A stretch of DNA of 64,000 nt. Source: Heracleum sosnowskyi (taxonomy: Eukaryota; Streptophyta; Magnoliopsida; Apiales; Apiaceae). Shown piece by piece: positions 43,497 to 56,342 of the stretch. The notes beneath the pieces were generated by a model. That model was not told the origin of the DNA, did not search any database, and saw only the letters and a list, made by a program, of their open reading frames with translations. Each line of letters starts with the position of its first letter. Positions within the stretch are counted from its first letter, which is position 1. A program made the position numbers and the translations under genes. Location of the stretch: the NCBI GenBank assembly GCA_030848705.1, contig JAUIZM010000016.1:3720001-3784000 (forward strand), in the 5' to 3' direction.

Positions 43497-46311
43497 CACT
43501 ACTACAGATTTTAACTTGCATAGCGTTTGTTTTTTAGCTTACATAGTCCTTTCAAGCGCTATGCAAAAGGGCTATGCAAGTCAGTGCTATGCAAGTGAAG
43601 TTAGCTTATATAGCGCTTTTTTAGACGCCCTCCAAGTGCATCGCTTACATAACACATCTATAAGCGCTATGTAAGGAAACGCTACCCAAGTACAAAATTA
43701 TTACAATAGCAGTTTCAAAAACGCTATTTAAGTCTTTTGGATTGTATACAATATCACTTACATATCACTTCAAAAAACGCTATGCAAGTAGATTGATTTT
43801 TTTTTAAATTACTTTCTGTAGCATTATTTTTAAAAGCATAATTATCTTAGGTACTCATCTTTTAAAAAAATGCTAATTTAATTATTATCCTGCCATTTTT
43901 TTACCTACAATATTCAAAAAATAAAAGAATCATAAATACAATTAAGTACAAATTGCCCAAAAAAAAATACGAGACTAGCAACTCAAATAATTTCACTAGA
44001 ATTGAAATCAATTTCATACATCAACAATTTTCATAAACCTTAAGTGGAGCAAGTCAGATATTCCCAATCAATTCATACAATGGGTAATATACTATAGTAC
44101 ACAAATTACAATAAAAAAATACTTCGTTAACGAGGTGTCTTGTCCGTTATTCTGGAAGCAAAGCATGTTATCACGAGGGTAGCTCTTTAATCTCCAGGCA
44201 TAGGTAAACTGTAAACCAACAAAATTACAAAATAAGTAATTAAAACTTATCCTTACTCAACATTGCAACCAGCAATATCCTGATATATAAACATGATGAA
44301 TAACCATGGAAATAAAAAAAAAGGACAAATAATGAAGTTTGTACAGGTGCTTCAGTGCATGAACAGAGTAAGAACGACTCTGTTTCTAGGCGTCAAAGAA
44401 ATAATGCTTTTAATTATAACTACTGTACTTTCCTACTTACAAACAAAGGCAAATTGGCCAGATGTATTAATTCCACTACTTACATAATCCACTATTAAGA
44501 TATTTCGACAAGCCATATTCCTAGTCCAAAAACGTGTAAAAACTGACCTGTTCAACATGTTCTGCAAGTTTCTCTATCAGCATATGCAGAAAAATTGTGC
44601 GTATGACCTTCTAGTGTCTGAATGCAACAATGTGAAGAAATCAGCGTGCAATAAATAGAACTAAAACATGATACTCCCTCTGTCCCATCCATTTCTTTAC
44701 AGTTTTTTTACACTGCTTGGCACGCATTTTAAGGCTCCTATAAAGTATAGTTCTACAACTTATTTTTAAAATTTTCTTTTTCTAAATAAAAATTTAAACA
44801 TTATATTTTTATTCAGAAGAAAAAAAAAATTAAAATAATTTATCGAAATATGTATTAAAGGAGCCTTAAAATGCGTGCCGAGTCCCCGTCCCCCAATGCA
44901 AAGAATTGGGTGGGACGGAGGGAGTATTAATTATAAGCAATTTACGTGCATACTTAGATCACAAAAATCTCATCATTGACGGTACATTATATTTCAAAAG
45001 TCTCCTTCTCAATCAACAAAATAGCGTAACTACAAAAACCGTTTCCAAAAGGTTGGGGCTAAGCGACCAAAACAATAAAAAGAATTTCAATGTTAGTAAT
45101 ATGTACAACAAAAAATTGACAAACGATAACAAGTAATAGGTGCTGCGCAAGACATGAGAAACACAATCTAGATAAGTAAATAAAGAATCTACCTTAATAT
45201 CGAAGATGGGACAATCCACTATATGGCCCTCTTACTGCTGGAAAAACTATAATGTGCATACCATACAGCAAAGAAATATGACCAGTATCTAGTTGTTGTG
45301 AAACATGATCAGGTTACCCCTATTCAATTCGTTTTAGGCATATCCTACAAGAAATTCACTGCATGCATATTAAGTCTAATTAACACAATCTTGGGTCGAC
45401 ATATACGCCAAATTTCATTAAATCTAATTAACACAAACATCATATACCTGATAATGTATTCTCTTTACTCCAAATATATCGTTAAAAAGGGAATGAAATA
45501 TAAGAAAGCACATTAAAAGAAGCCTTTTTCTCTTCCCCCAACTTCTTCGAAGTGGCCATATATTACATAATAATTGAACATAGCTATACAAACACAAACA
45601 TATACACAGTGACATACCGGGTATTTGGAATATCTCTTTTTCAAAACACAACTACTTATAGTAATCTTAATTTTGTCATTAGGAAATCCGACCCTGCAAG
45701 TGAAGAAAAATCCGATCGATAGGCCTATAATTCAATACCCAACAAGTCAAGAAGAACCCAATTAAAAACCCTAAAATTTAAAAACCGACGAATCACATAC
45801 TCACAAATCAATTTGAAGGCGGAAATGCTGATGAAAAGTTCAATTTGCTCGATGAAGACTCGGAGAAGTTCAAAGTGCTCGTGAAGCTTGCCTAGAGATG
45901 AATTTGGTCGATGAGAAGTTGCAGTGTGTGTTGAAGAAAAGACAGAAAAAGAAAAGTTAAGTGCATAATAATTAAATTAAAAAGAAAAATAAAATTTTAA
46001 GGTTACGTTTACAGCGCTTGTAAAAGAGCTGTGTTGGTGTTGAAAAATAAATAATAAATAATGAAAATTACTTAAAATATGCTAGCTTGCATAGCTCTTC
46101 TTTAAACGTTCTCCAAGTCTCAACTTCAATAGCGTTTTTCCATCAAACGCTGTACAAGTATTTTTCTTTATTTTATTTTTATTTTTGGATTTGTTTAAAA
46201 TACCTTCCATAGCGCTTTTCTAAAGAAACGCTATTGAAGCATCTCCCTTGCATAGCACATAGAAAAAGTGTTATGTAAGTGCCGTCTCCTAAGCTTAAAT
46301 TTGTAGTAGTG
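43497..46311. mobile_element. Complete non-autonomous CACTA element, 2815 bp
   Basis: Ends CACTACTACA at 43497 and TGTAGTAGTG at 46311 with 3-bp TSD TCA on both sides (43494-43496, 46312-46314). The uninterrupted site is preserved in the paralogous repeat at 41275-41277 (GTCGTCATCCCC). Both subterminal regions hold repeated AAGCGCTATGCAAG-like words in both orientations. No transposase is readable. A Stowaway MITE is nested at 44674. Confidence 0.93.
44674..44924. mobile_element. Stowaway MITE (Tc1/mariner), 251 bp, nested in CACTA
   Basis: TIRs CTCCCTCTGTCCCATCC and GGGTGGGACGGAGGGAG, TA on both sides. The interior shares GCACGCATTTTAAGGCTCCT and other words with the MITE at 25090-25341, so they are members of one subfamily. 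Confidence 0.92.
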
Positions 46312-47087
46312 TCATCCCCTAGTCGCCAATACTACTAGGCACGATTGAGACTAAGGTATGGGGCGTTCAAGCCTCCCTTGTCAAAATTGGTCCTTCGAAT
46401 CACCACCTCCTAGTCTCCAATGTTAGAGGATTAACTGAGACTAAGGTATGGGGTCTTCATGATCCCGTAGTCGAAAGTGGAACTTTGGGATGCCAGCCCC
46501 TTGTCTTCGAGATGTTTTTCGGGCCTTATTCAACTTCTGCTGTATCGATCAAACATGTTGATTCGTGTCCCATGTAGTTGTTCTTCCGTGATGATATGAA
46601 AGTCGCAGTTGAACTTCGTCTGAAATGACTTCATTCCATATTTCGGCTTCTAGCCTTCTTTTTCGGCTGCAAACATTAGATTGTGTTTAGAGAAAGGGCT
46701 CATGCATTAGTTACATATTTTGTAATCTTCTTAGAAAGAAGAGTACTATGATATGGTTCATTATTAAATGTTATGGCAAACAACATATTTATAGCGGTTT
46801 AAGAAGTGTTGCAGTTGTTAGCATATTTTAAATAATGTTTTTTTTAATTGTTGTTTGTTAAATTCGACAATATTCGGTTGAATTTATCATATTAAATTCA
46901 ATAATATTTGTTCAAATTTAGCATCTTAAATTTAACCAAATTCGGTCGAATTTAATGCACTTTAGGCACCAAATTTTACATTTTTTCCAAAAATTTAAAT
47001 TATCAAAATTTTATATGTTTTTCGTCGAATTTATAATTTCGACAAAATTAAGTCAAATTTAATAATTTCGGTTTTCACCAAAGTTGA

Positions 47088-47757
47088 TGGAGTTCACTAT
47101 AAATAATCTATATTCAACCGAATCTTTTTGATCGAATTTAGACGATTTTCTTATAATGATACCTAAACTTGCCCTACATCTTGTGGTGTTTTATCCACAA
47201 AGTAACGATTAATTATTTGCAATTCAATCTTGGGGTACATAAAATATTTTAGAAATCTCAAACAGCCTTCCTTTAGATGTCCACAGATGTTTTTCATACA
47301 AGAACCACGTCTCATTCAGAATATGGTAAGGTTCTTATTACAGTTACTGTTATTTTGAACATGGTTCATTAGCAGGATTTTAGCTTATTGTAAACATTCT
47401 TTAAGCTCTTTCATGTGCCCAGATTTCAGGGCCCACTTCTGATCGTTTGACCTAGATTCTTCACCAGCGGACTCCACTTCCATGATGCTCACATATACAT
47501 GTATTAGTATTCCCTTACATCCCTTTCATTAAAGTTTCGTGTGAAATTGGCAAGCTGACCAGGTGACGTACATGTACTTTGAAAGTATCATTCAAAGTCG
47601 AATTTTTAAAACCCGGCAATAATTTCCTTTTCAAAATTTCAAATGTGGTGAACAACTTCATTCAGCTTGCATACTTAAAACATCCTCCAGCTCAGCCTGC
47701 CTATATGTGGACATGTATATTAGAGTAAAGATAATAATTTGATTATATATTAATACT
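47088..47757. other. Intergenic, nothing recognised
   Basis: Mixed AT-rich DNA without a supported reading frame, element end or RNA gene. Confidence 0.5.
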
Positions 47758-48709
47758 ACTTTAAAACCCGCCCGAATTGTTAATTTTTATTTTATTATTA
47801 TTTTTTTAATATTTTATTAATTGTAATTATGCAAAAAATAAGTAGGCATGTTAAAATAGCTAAACACTTTTAATTAATTAAAACATTAAAACAAATTTTA
47901 AAATAAATAGGTATGGGTTTGCCCGTTATATTTTCGGAAAATGAGGGGTTTTAGTAATAAAAAATAAAAAATATAACATATATTTAGTTTAAAAAGGTAA
48001 ATGCCCGTGATATTTTTGGAAAATGAGGTTTTAAAATTTAATAATTAAAATTATTTAAATACATTTTAAAATAAATAAGTAAAGGTTTCCTGTGATATTT
48101 TTGGAAAAATAATGGATTTTAGTGAGAAAAATAGAAAAAGTAAATTGTAAAAGGCAATTTCGCGTGATATATTTAGAAAACGAGGGACTTTGTTAGAAAA
48201 AATATATAATATGTTTTAGCTGAAAAGTTAATTGGTTATAAATAGGTATTTGATTATTTATATTTTAATATTTTTAGTAATTGCATTTGTTAAGAAAAAT
48301 AAGTAGACATGTTAAAATAGGTAAACTTTTAAAAAATAATTATAATATTAAAATAGGTTTAAAAATAAATAACAAAAGGTTTCACCGTGATATTTTTGGA
48401 AAATGAGGGGTTTTAGTAAGGAAAAATTGAAAAACTAACCTGTTTTAGTTAAAAAAAAAAAGGTAATTGCGGGTGATATAATTGAAAAAATAGGGGAACT
48501 TGTTAGAAAAAATAATGTATTTTAGGTGAAAAGGGTAATTGGTTATAAATAGGTAATATTATTATTTAATAATATATTTCCATAAATAAGTAAGGTTAAT
48601 TAAGTAAAAACACGAAGTACAGTTAATTAAGGGCAATTAAGTAAAATCACAACGTACCATACCGACCAACCAAACTTTTAATATTTCGTCTATTATATTA
48701 TAGTATTGA
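47758..48709 (-). mobile_element. Helitron-like AT-rich element with repeat body
   Basis: On the minus strand it begins TCAATACTATAATATAATAG after an A at 48710. The body consists of degenerate ~80-bp repeats built on GTGATATTTTTGGAAAATGA, as in 6130-6900. The left end has CGGGCGGGTTTTAAAG but no convincing hairpin plus CTRR, so the 3' limit near 47758 is uncertain. Confidence 0.5.
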
Positions 48710-48757
48710 TTGTTTTACCAATCAAGCCTAAATTATGAGTCAAGACTTAAAATCAAG

Positions 48758-49008
48758 TCAGGATTGTGAATCCTATTTTGTAGGAGACCGACTCCTAGTT
48801 GGTTTGTGTGTGTTGATTGCTGATTCTTGAAGAGTTTAATATGCTTTAGACTCATTTAATGAGCTGGTAATTTCCCTTATTTATTAATTACGAAATTAAT
48901 AAATGATTAGGGTTTCGGGCCTTTTTATCGGGCCTAATTCTTGGACCGAACTAGGTCTAATTAATATATCATTAATTACATCTCTAGGGTTATTTTTAGC
49001 CCATATCA
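48758..49008 (-). repeat. Truncated Tat-type LTR at the start of unit 2
   Basis: Matches 3216-3466, the outer half of the LTR. The inner half, PBS and gag are absent: the LTR is cut by the duplication junction. Confidence 0.85.
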
Positions 49009-49471
49009 AGGGTCAAATATATTAAATTAATCTAATAATATTTACATTATTAATTTCAATTTCAAAATAAATTAAACTCAAAAAAAGCACCATTCAATTT
49101 CTATTAATTTTACATATAACAAGTACTATCTTTGAATGATTTACATTGATAATCATAAATTTTGAGCAAGTGTTGACATAAATCTTTACCTAGCCAAAGT
49201 TCCATTAATTGAACATCAAGGTTTGGTTGTTCTGGAAAAAAGAAATAAAACAGAAAGAAGAAGAAAAGAAATTTACTGCAACTTTGCTTTCTCTCCAATT
49301 GATGCAAACATTTAATTAATTAATTAATTTTTTGCTTCAATATTTCTTCTATATGAGGTTTTAATGCTGCTGATGAAACAAAAACACTTAAATTATGGCA
49401 GAATCAGTAAACAAAACTTATGTTATTTCCCCATAAATGAAAATTGGAATTACAATAAATCCCATAGACAA

Positions 49472-49717
49472 TCAAAGTCTTAAGGAAGCAGCAGTTTCTT
49501 CAAACTCCCTCTTCAAATTGCTGATTTTCTGTTTGATTTCTCTTTTGGAATTTTTCTGAGATGCAATAGCGTCCATCTTCTCACGCAAGAGGCGTACCTG
49601 CTCATCTATCCTGGCAAGTTCCTCCTCAAGTTTCTCCTCAATTGTGTCCTCCAGCTGTTCCTTCTTCATTGCCGACTTCTGATCTTTTAAAATAGAGTCT
49701 TTACCAGCGGCCTCCAT
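49472..49717 (-). CDS. Small charged coiled-coil protein, 81 aa (copy 2)
   Basis: Protein sequence identical to copy 1 at 3930-4175, with the same TATA box at 49773-49782 and the same upstream and downstream sequence. Both copies should be equally expressible if the promoter is complete. No family is recognised; the coiled coil spans nearly the whole product. Confidence 0.63.
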   Translation of the reverse strand: MEAAGKDSILKDQKSAMKKEQLEDTIEEKLEEELARIDEQVRLLREKMDAIASQKNSKREIKQKISNLKREFEETAASLRL

Positions 49718-49772
49718 TCTCTAAATGCTCAGTACCGTCACCCAAGTGTTTTAGGTTCACTTGTATGTACCG

Positions 49773-49791
49773 CCTTTTATAGCCCATTAAA
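49773..49791 (-). promoter_or_regulatory. TATA box with GGGCT element, coiled-coil gene copy 2
   Basis: Same motif as at 4231-4249, at the same distance from the ATG. Confidence 0.6.
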
Positions 49792-49857
49792 CAAGGGTTT
49801 GTATAGGAAATGCCGATCATAACCCAATGGGGTCGAATTTAAAAGTAAGGTTGGGGG

Positions 49858-51566
49858 AATTCTGCCCCTTATAGTTTTTTAAAATTAGTAAAATGTGTGA
49901 AATTTGCCCCCAAAATGTGTGAAATTATTCTAAACTATTTAGACCGAATTTAGTTGAATTTAATAAATTTGACCGATTTCAGTTTAATTTATTATTTTCA
50001 GAATTTTTGGAAAATTTTTATTAAATATTTAAATTTGTGTTTACATCATGAAAAAGTATTTGTAAATAGAAGGATAATATTCATCATATGTACAAATTTA
50101 GTTTTTTTTTAAATATTCATATGATAAAAGAATGTTGACTTTTTATTCATTGCATACTTTCAAAAAAATTGATATATAAGTAGCTATTTAATTTGAAAAT
50201 ATACAAAAGAAATTATGAGAGCACCGCGAAAACATATAATATTAAATTAAGTATTTTAAGAAAATTAAAGTGAGAAAATCAAAAAATTCTTGTTAAGTCG
50301 CTACAAAACGAGTTAGTGTAATAAAATAGGGGGTTCAGGGGATTTAGATTAAGGATTTGAGGTATCTGTTTAACAAGGAATTTGTCATAATAAAATTTTA
50401 GGTTATATGTCAGAATCAAGATCTATCACAGTGGTTTGTCGTCGAAGGGGCTGAGATTGCAAGGATTTTATGGTGGTGGCTCAATAAGAACTTCTCTTCC
50501 AACCCCTCGCAATGTGCAAACGTATCCCTATTAGGAATCAAGACCACGTAGTTCTTGATGAACAAGAAACCTTATGGACTAGGGTTGCATCTGTGAAGCC
50601 CAAGCCCACAAAGTTACGTAGAAGAGCCTATACGATGAAACCTAGCCAATGACCCCAAGGCTCAACTAGGACTCTGACTTCACGTATGCAACATTAGCCC
50701 TAACCATTGGAGCTAACATCAACCCCTATTAACTATTCCATCAGTCATTAGTTGCATGGAAAAGTCATGACTTACTCCAAATGCATAAGCGGATCCTTAC
50801 CCCCATGAGGATAACCCACCAGACTACAGGGCATGTTCTTCAAAGTTAATGTCACGCATGACGTATCATAATCCCTCAACAATGATAACTTGCTAGAATA
50901 CATGACTAGACCCCAAGTGCGTATCGAAAAGCTTAAATACCCATGATCCCCCAATAAGGACAACTTATTGGAATGCAGAATCGGGCCTTCAACATGATTG
51001 ATGATTTCCTGATGAGGCTAACTCACCAGATATGCATAATCAAGTTCTTCGATAGTAGCCGCTCCAACATTGTTGGGGAGTCAAATATGTCTTCAAGTTG
51101 AATAATATTCCTAATGGGTTTGGCACACCAAATAGGTCTTCAAGTCAAATAACAAGCTGAGTTCGTGCGTCAACTTGGTCCTTCAAATCAGGAAAAACCC
51201 TTAAGGGCCTTCGACCAAACAAACCCTTGGAGGCCTTCGAATATTCAACAGTTTATGTTACAGTGCCAACCTAGTTGGGGAACCCCCAACCAACCTAGCT
51301 GGGAAGTGTATCTTTTGACTAGGTAAGACCCATGACTAGGTAAGACCCATAGAGGCCTTCAGTAGTAAGATAGAGTTGGCAGGGCAACGGTTGACGCGGC
51401 AACTAAAAGAGTAGTTCTTCCACAATAAGTCTTCAATAAATGTTTATCTTGATAGTGATTATGTGTCCCATTATTTCTTTATTCAATATTCGCGTATAAC
51501 AGTATCAATAAAGGGTTATAGCTTTTAGATAATGTTATTAATTAGTTAAATGATGCACACATCACG

Positions 51567-51568
<2 letters not shown>
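49858..51568. other. Intergenic repeat-like DNA (copy 2)
   Basis: Counterpart of 4316-6033. Indels near 50504 and 50532 break the open frame seen in copy 1, supporting its non-coding status. Confidence 0.5.

Positions 51569-51599
<31 letters not shown>
51569..51599. repeat. (AT)n microsatellite (copy 2, shorter)
   Basis: About 31 bp of uninterrupted AT, against about 55 bp in copy 1. Confidence 0.9.
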
Positions 51600-51602
<3 letters not shown>

Positions 51603-51639
51603 ATAACATATATTTCTATGTTAAAATTTAGATCGTACA

Positions 51640-52440
51640 AAAAAGTAAATAATAAGATTAGAAAATGTTCAGTTTTCATTCATTAATTTTTTTTAAAAAA
51701 ATAATTAAGGGTTTTTCTGTGATATTCTTGGAAAATGAGAGGTTTTAGTAAGAAAAAATAGAAAAAATAACATGTTTTAGTTTAAAAAAAAAAGGTAATT
51801 ACGCGTGACATTTTTGCGAAGCGAGGAGATTTTGTTCGGTAAATAGAAAAAATAATGTGTTTTAGCTTAAAAAGGTAATTGGTTATAAATAGTTAATATT
51901 ATTATTTAATGATATTTTTTATAAATAAGGAAGGGTAATTAGGTAAAAATATTTCATGTACCGACCAACCAAACTTTTAATGTTTGGTCTATTATATTAT
52001 AGTATAGATTTTATAGAAGCATTGATTGTATAGATAAGTAGACATGTTAAATTAGGTAAAGTTTTTAAAAAATAAGAGGATTAAAATAGATTTGAAAATA
52101 AATAAGGTTTTGTCCGTGATATTTTTGGAAAATGAGGGGGTTTACTAAGGAAAAATAGAAAAAATAACATGTTTGAGTTTTAAAAGGTAATTGCCCGTAA
52201 TTAAAAGTATTAAAATAAGTTTTAAAATAAATAAGTTTTAAGTAAGTATTAAAATAAAATAAAAAGTAACATGTTTTAGTTAAAAATGACAATTGGCGGT
52301 GATTTTTTTAGAAAATGAGGGGATTTTGTTAGAAAAAATAGAAAAAGTAATGTATTTTAGCTAAAAACCTAATTGCAATTAAGTAAAATCACAAGTAAGA
52401 ACTAAAATCACAAGTAAGAACGACGGACCAAAATTTTAAC
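51640..52440 (-). mobile_element. Helitron-like fragment and AT-rich repeats (copy 2)
   Basis: Counterpart of 6130-6903; the TCTATACTATAATATAATAG terminus ends at 52008. Small A-run and substitution differences from copy 1. Confidence 0.5.
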
Positions 52441-54384
52441 TTGTTAATTTTAACAATATCATATACGGACACTATATCATAGACAAAAGTGAAATGAACC
52501 ATTTTATGTTGAGCGATTCAAATATTTCGTTTTCACTATAATTTTATTTGATTTAGAGGTTTAGGGTTTAGGGGTTACATATTTTTCTAAATATAGGACA
52601 ACGGTTCTCGCCGGAAAGCCTTGTATGAGCCCCTTCTGACAAGTGTTGTTAACTTAAACAGTTGTTGTAGAACATAGCCTTTTTTAACGAACAAAAGGAT
52701 TTTGTACGCTAGCCAGACTTGTCAATGGATAAACAATTGACACTTTAAAACTTACATTATTAACGTATGTTTAAATATCGATAATGACTTACGAAATAAA
52801 TTAGTGGTGTCTTCCTTTTAATTAGTAAGTTTAACTATAACAATAAATTATACATTAAATCGGTAGTTTCTAAGTGTAGTAGATAATTGTATATAAAAGA
52901 TTTGGGACTTGTTAATTTAACAATATCATACGGGGGCACTATGTCATACACAAAAGTAAAACCACGCATTTTATGTCGATGGATTCGAATATTTCATGTT
53001 CACCATAATTTTCTTAGATTCAGAGGTTTAGGGTTTGGTAACATGCTTTTTTTTTTAAAACATAGTAAAACGTGTATGAGTTCAATTACACAAGTGTATT
53101 TTGGACAAACCTTTGTTTGAGAACATAGCCTTTTTAACCAAAAATATGTGAAGGTTGAATTCGAATTGTTTATTTATATCAAAATAATTATAATTAAATA
53201 AAAAAAGTTAATTCTAAATTTTATAGATCGTTAGATTGTGGTTCAATTTAATGTGAACTGTTGATTTTTAACCAAAAAGTATAATTAATAATAATTATTA
53301 TTATTTAATAAAAAAGTTTATTATAACTATCTCTAACCTTCATATTAAAAGTAGATTATAATTTTAACCGTTGATTTGAAACCCAAAAATTTCGTTTCCC
53401 CCTTGGTGCCCCGTACCTTTTCAGTTTTAGTCTCCCGCCTTTCCCCAAACACACATCCAATCTATTCTCCAAACTAATTCAAGCTCTCATCGACTCTCAA
53501 ACTCTATTCTCCACTGTCAAACTCTCATCCAAGCAAATCTAAGTATAGGTACTTAGATCTAAGCAATTTCTAGTTTATTTTGTTCTTGCGTGTTGCTCTA
53601 TCATGTTTGTTATGAAACCCTCATCATTTTTTGGGTTTTTTTATTTAAGTTGGTTATATAGTTTGATTTAGTCTTTTTATATAGTTGTTGAATTAGATTT
53701 TTATATTGTTCATTTCGGTTTTGATTTAGGTTTGGGGTTTTTGATTTAGGTTTTTATATTGTTGAATTAGATTTTTTGGTGTTTTTATTTGATTTTGAGT
53801 AAAGTGCATTATATGTACTTGCAGTTTAGGTGTCAGACCACTTGACATATACTAAGTTCATAAACTAGAACTTGTTATACTGACACTCCAAACTACTAAC
53901 ACTTTGCGTGATTCCATCTATTTCTGTTAACTCGGTCTATTTCCTTGAGGTTTCACTACACTTTCCCCCTTTGATCACTCTCACGCCAATTGAGTTCTCC
54001 CGCTGCATTGCTGACAATGGTGTGGTTTCGAAGAGATCCGAATGACAAAGACGTTTACAAACCTAAATGAATGTCGTGATTATGGATTTAAGCTCTGTCA
54101 CTTTAAATTAAATTAGGGTTTGAACCGTTTGTATATGAAATTAGGGTTTTTGTATTGTCATATGTTTTTTGTGTTTACGAACTTAGGGTTTTGGTATTGG
54201 TTGCTAGTTCTGAAGTTAGTGTAACTTATTCTCATGTTTTTGGTTTAATATGTTGGTGCTCCCATGTGATTAAATGTCTCCTCTGTGGTCCCTTGTGTTT
54301 TTTTTTATGTTTTTACAGTGGTAATATAAGTATAGTGCCATGTTTTTGTCTATATAAAGTTCCAATTTACTCTATTTTTTGTAG

Positions 54385-54992
54385 TTGGTTCAGACCTGTT
54401 TAGTATAAAGTATCACTATGGGGGGCAATTTACAGAAAACCCTAAGCAATATGTTGGTGGTAGTGTTGACTTCTTTGACCTTTGTGATGTAGATACTATG
54501 AGTTTGATTGAATTAGTTACTATATCAAAAGAGTGTGGGGAATTAGGAGTAATTACATTGTATTACAAGTGGTCAAGAAGTGATATGGACAAGGGATTGC
54601 GTGCATTGGAAACTGATGCAGATGTGTTAGAGATGTGTGAGTGGTTGCCACCTTCTAGAGTTATATATGAGCATACCATCATAACTAAGCCTCTGTTTGC
54701 TTTGGATATTGATGGAATGCCCACACAAGAGTTTGCTCCATCACAAGACCCTAATATGCAGTGTGTAGATCCTACAACAGAGCCTATTGACAGAGAAGAC
54801 CTTGAAGAATTACTGAATTTGGATCCTAGGCACAACTATAATGGTGATGTGGAAGATGGACAAGGAGCTAGAGATGAGGATTTTGTCAGTGATAGTGAAA
54901 GTGATGAGGATTACAATCCTCAACATGAAGGAGATGTTTTAAGTGATTGTAGTTTCTACTCAGATGGTTCCAATATGGATAGGTTTGTCTGA
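54385..54992 (+). pseudogene. MuDR/MULE transposase N-terminal fragment (copy 2)
   Basis: Same PB1-like domain and acidic linker as 8855-9462, again cut off by an LTR with the same junction (LTR-like sequence from about 54983). Three residue differences from copy 1 within the part after the internal Met (Pro to Gln, Tyr to Cys, Leu to Phe). The shared junction shows the LTR insertion or rearrangement predates the duplication. Confidence 0.8.
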
Positions 54993-55569
54993 TCAACTTT
55001 AGTGGGTTAATGAGTTAATTATAATATCGAGAGAGTTATAGTTAATTGACATACAACTTGGATGGTGCATGCTTATATCTTTGGATTATAATATTTTTAC
55101 AGTATAGACATATATTATGACCATGCATAGCTTTGTGAATTGGTGTTAAATTGTATTCTGAGAAGTAAATTGGCATAGACATATGTTAGTTTACTTGGTA
55201 GGAATTATACCATAGTGATTTCGAGAAAAACCTATGACCATTGAATTCTAGCTAGTGAACTGTGGATTTGATATTGTGCTACGCGACTCTTTTACCAATT
55301 TTTATATGTTAGGGGGAAGTAATTATCCTGACTTATCTTCTCATATCTGAATCTCGTAAGACTTTCTTTGGTAGTATAATATTAGTTAGTTAATTAATTA
55401 GTTTTAGTAGAAAAACCAAAACCAAAATCTTGTGCTCGATAACCAAAGTGTTAGATATTACTTGCGATTAATACAAATATACAGTCCTTGAGGAACGATA
55501 ACTGGTAATTACTACTATATTACTTGTTTTCAAATTGTGTACACTTGCACATATATATTTTACGCAACA
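54983..55569 (+). repeat. LTR segment B1 (5'-truncated)
   Basis: Follows the MULE fragment. Carries GAGAGAGTT plus private variants (AATATTTTTACAG, ATTATGACC) not found in copy 1. Ends ACGCAACA. Confidence 0.82.
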
Positions 55570-56342
55570 AGTTTTTGGCGCCACACCTCCTGCTTGCAAG
55601 GGCTATGTTCCAACCACTCCACCAGCCAGTCAATTGTATTTATATTTGCACCTGCTTGCTAATGAACTAATGGTCCGCCCAGAAGAAACTAAAGGAAGCA
55701 AGCACTTCTTCATTTCTTTTTCAAAGGCGCTATATGCAAATAATCAGGGGAGTATTTTAAACCTTTATTTGAGGAGACAATGAACCACTTAAGTGTGGGG
55801 AGCAGTTTCCATCATTAAACATCAAAAAAAATTGGATTTTTTTTCTTTTTATTTGTTAGATTTTTTTTAATATAGTTAAAAAATACAAAAATACAAAAAA
55901 AATTAGAAAACTTAAAAAATTGATTCCCTTGTCAAAATAGCATGTTAATAAGGATAAGTACACACCATGTACACTTATTTTGCGAGTGTCATGTATATGT
56001 CTCCTTGGCGTAAAATACCTTATACATGATTATGCCTTGTATGTGCTTGCGAAATTTCAAAACTTGAATGTACATCATTGTCAATTTTGATGAATTTAGC
56101 ATGCTATCACCTGTGAGATCTTGAACCTTAATTAATGATTGATGCACTTTTATATCAATCTATTTTTTTTTGTGGTGAGCTAATCGTCATTGTACATGTT
56201 GCTCTATAACTTGCTTTGAACCAGGTCGTGCGTATATTGATATTGTGTATTGTGTAAAAATGATAAAGGCACTAGGATTAACCGTATTGTCCCAAACAGT
56301 ATCCTGAAAAATAATCCTTAGTGAGCCCATTTGAGCCATATA
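55570..56342 (+). mobile_element. LTR-element internal segment B1 (large deletion)
   Basis: Starts at the PBS-like TTTTTGGCGCC. It lacks a ~70-bp piece near 55770 and breaks off after TTTGAGCCATATATC, joining LTR sequence at ATTTAATTGGC. This unit is absent from copy 1. Confidence 0.75.

Larger units (their letters stand above)
42401..47087 (+). repeat. ~1.9-kb direct repeat, copy 2, interrupted by a CACTA element
   Basis: Homologous to 40139-42040 with an offset of 2262 on the left side. It is split at the TCA at 43494-43496 by a 2815-bp insertion. Divergence from copy 1 includes several indels, so this duplication is clearly older than the 3205-bp one. Confidence 0.78.
3216..48757 (+). repeat. 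Unit 1 of a putative ~45.5-kb tandem duplication
   Basis: Sequence identity with the second copy begins at about 3216 (inside the LTR) and is followed collinearly to at least 16946, which pairs with 64000. The offset is 45542 at the coiled-coil gene, 45530 at the MULE fragment and about 47054 after the LTR array. Because copy 2 starts where unit 1 would end, I infer a tandem duplication of the whole interval, but only about 13.7 kb of the unit is seen twice in this window. A dispersed duplication or an uncollapsed haplotype are the alternatives. Confidence 0.7.
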
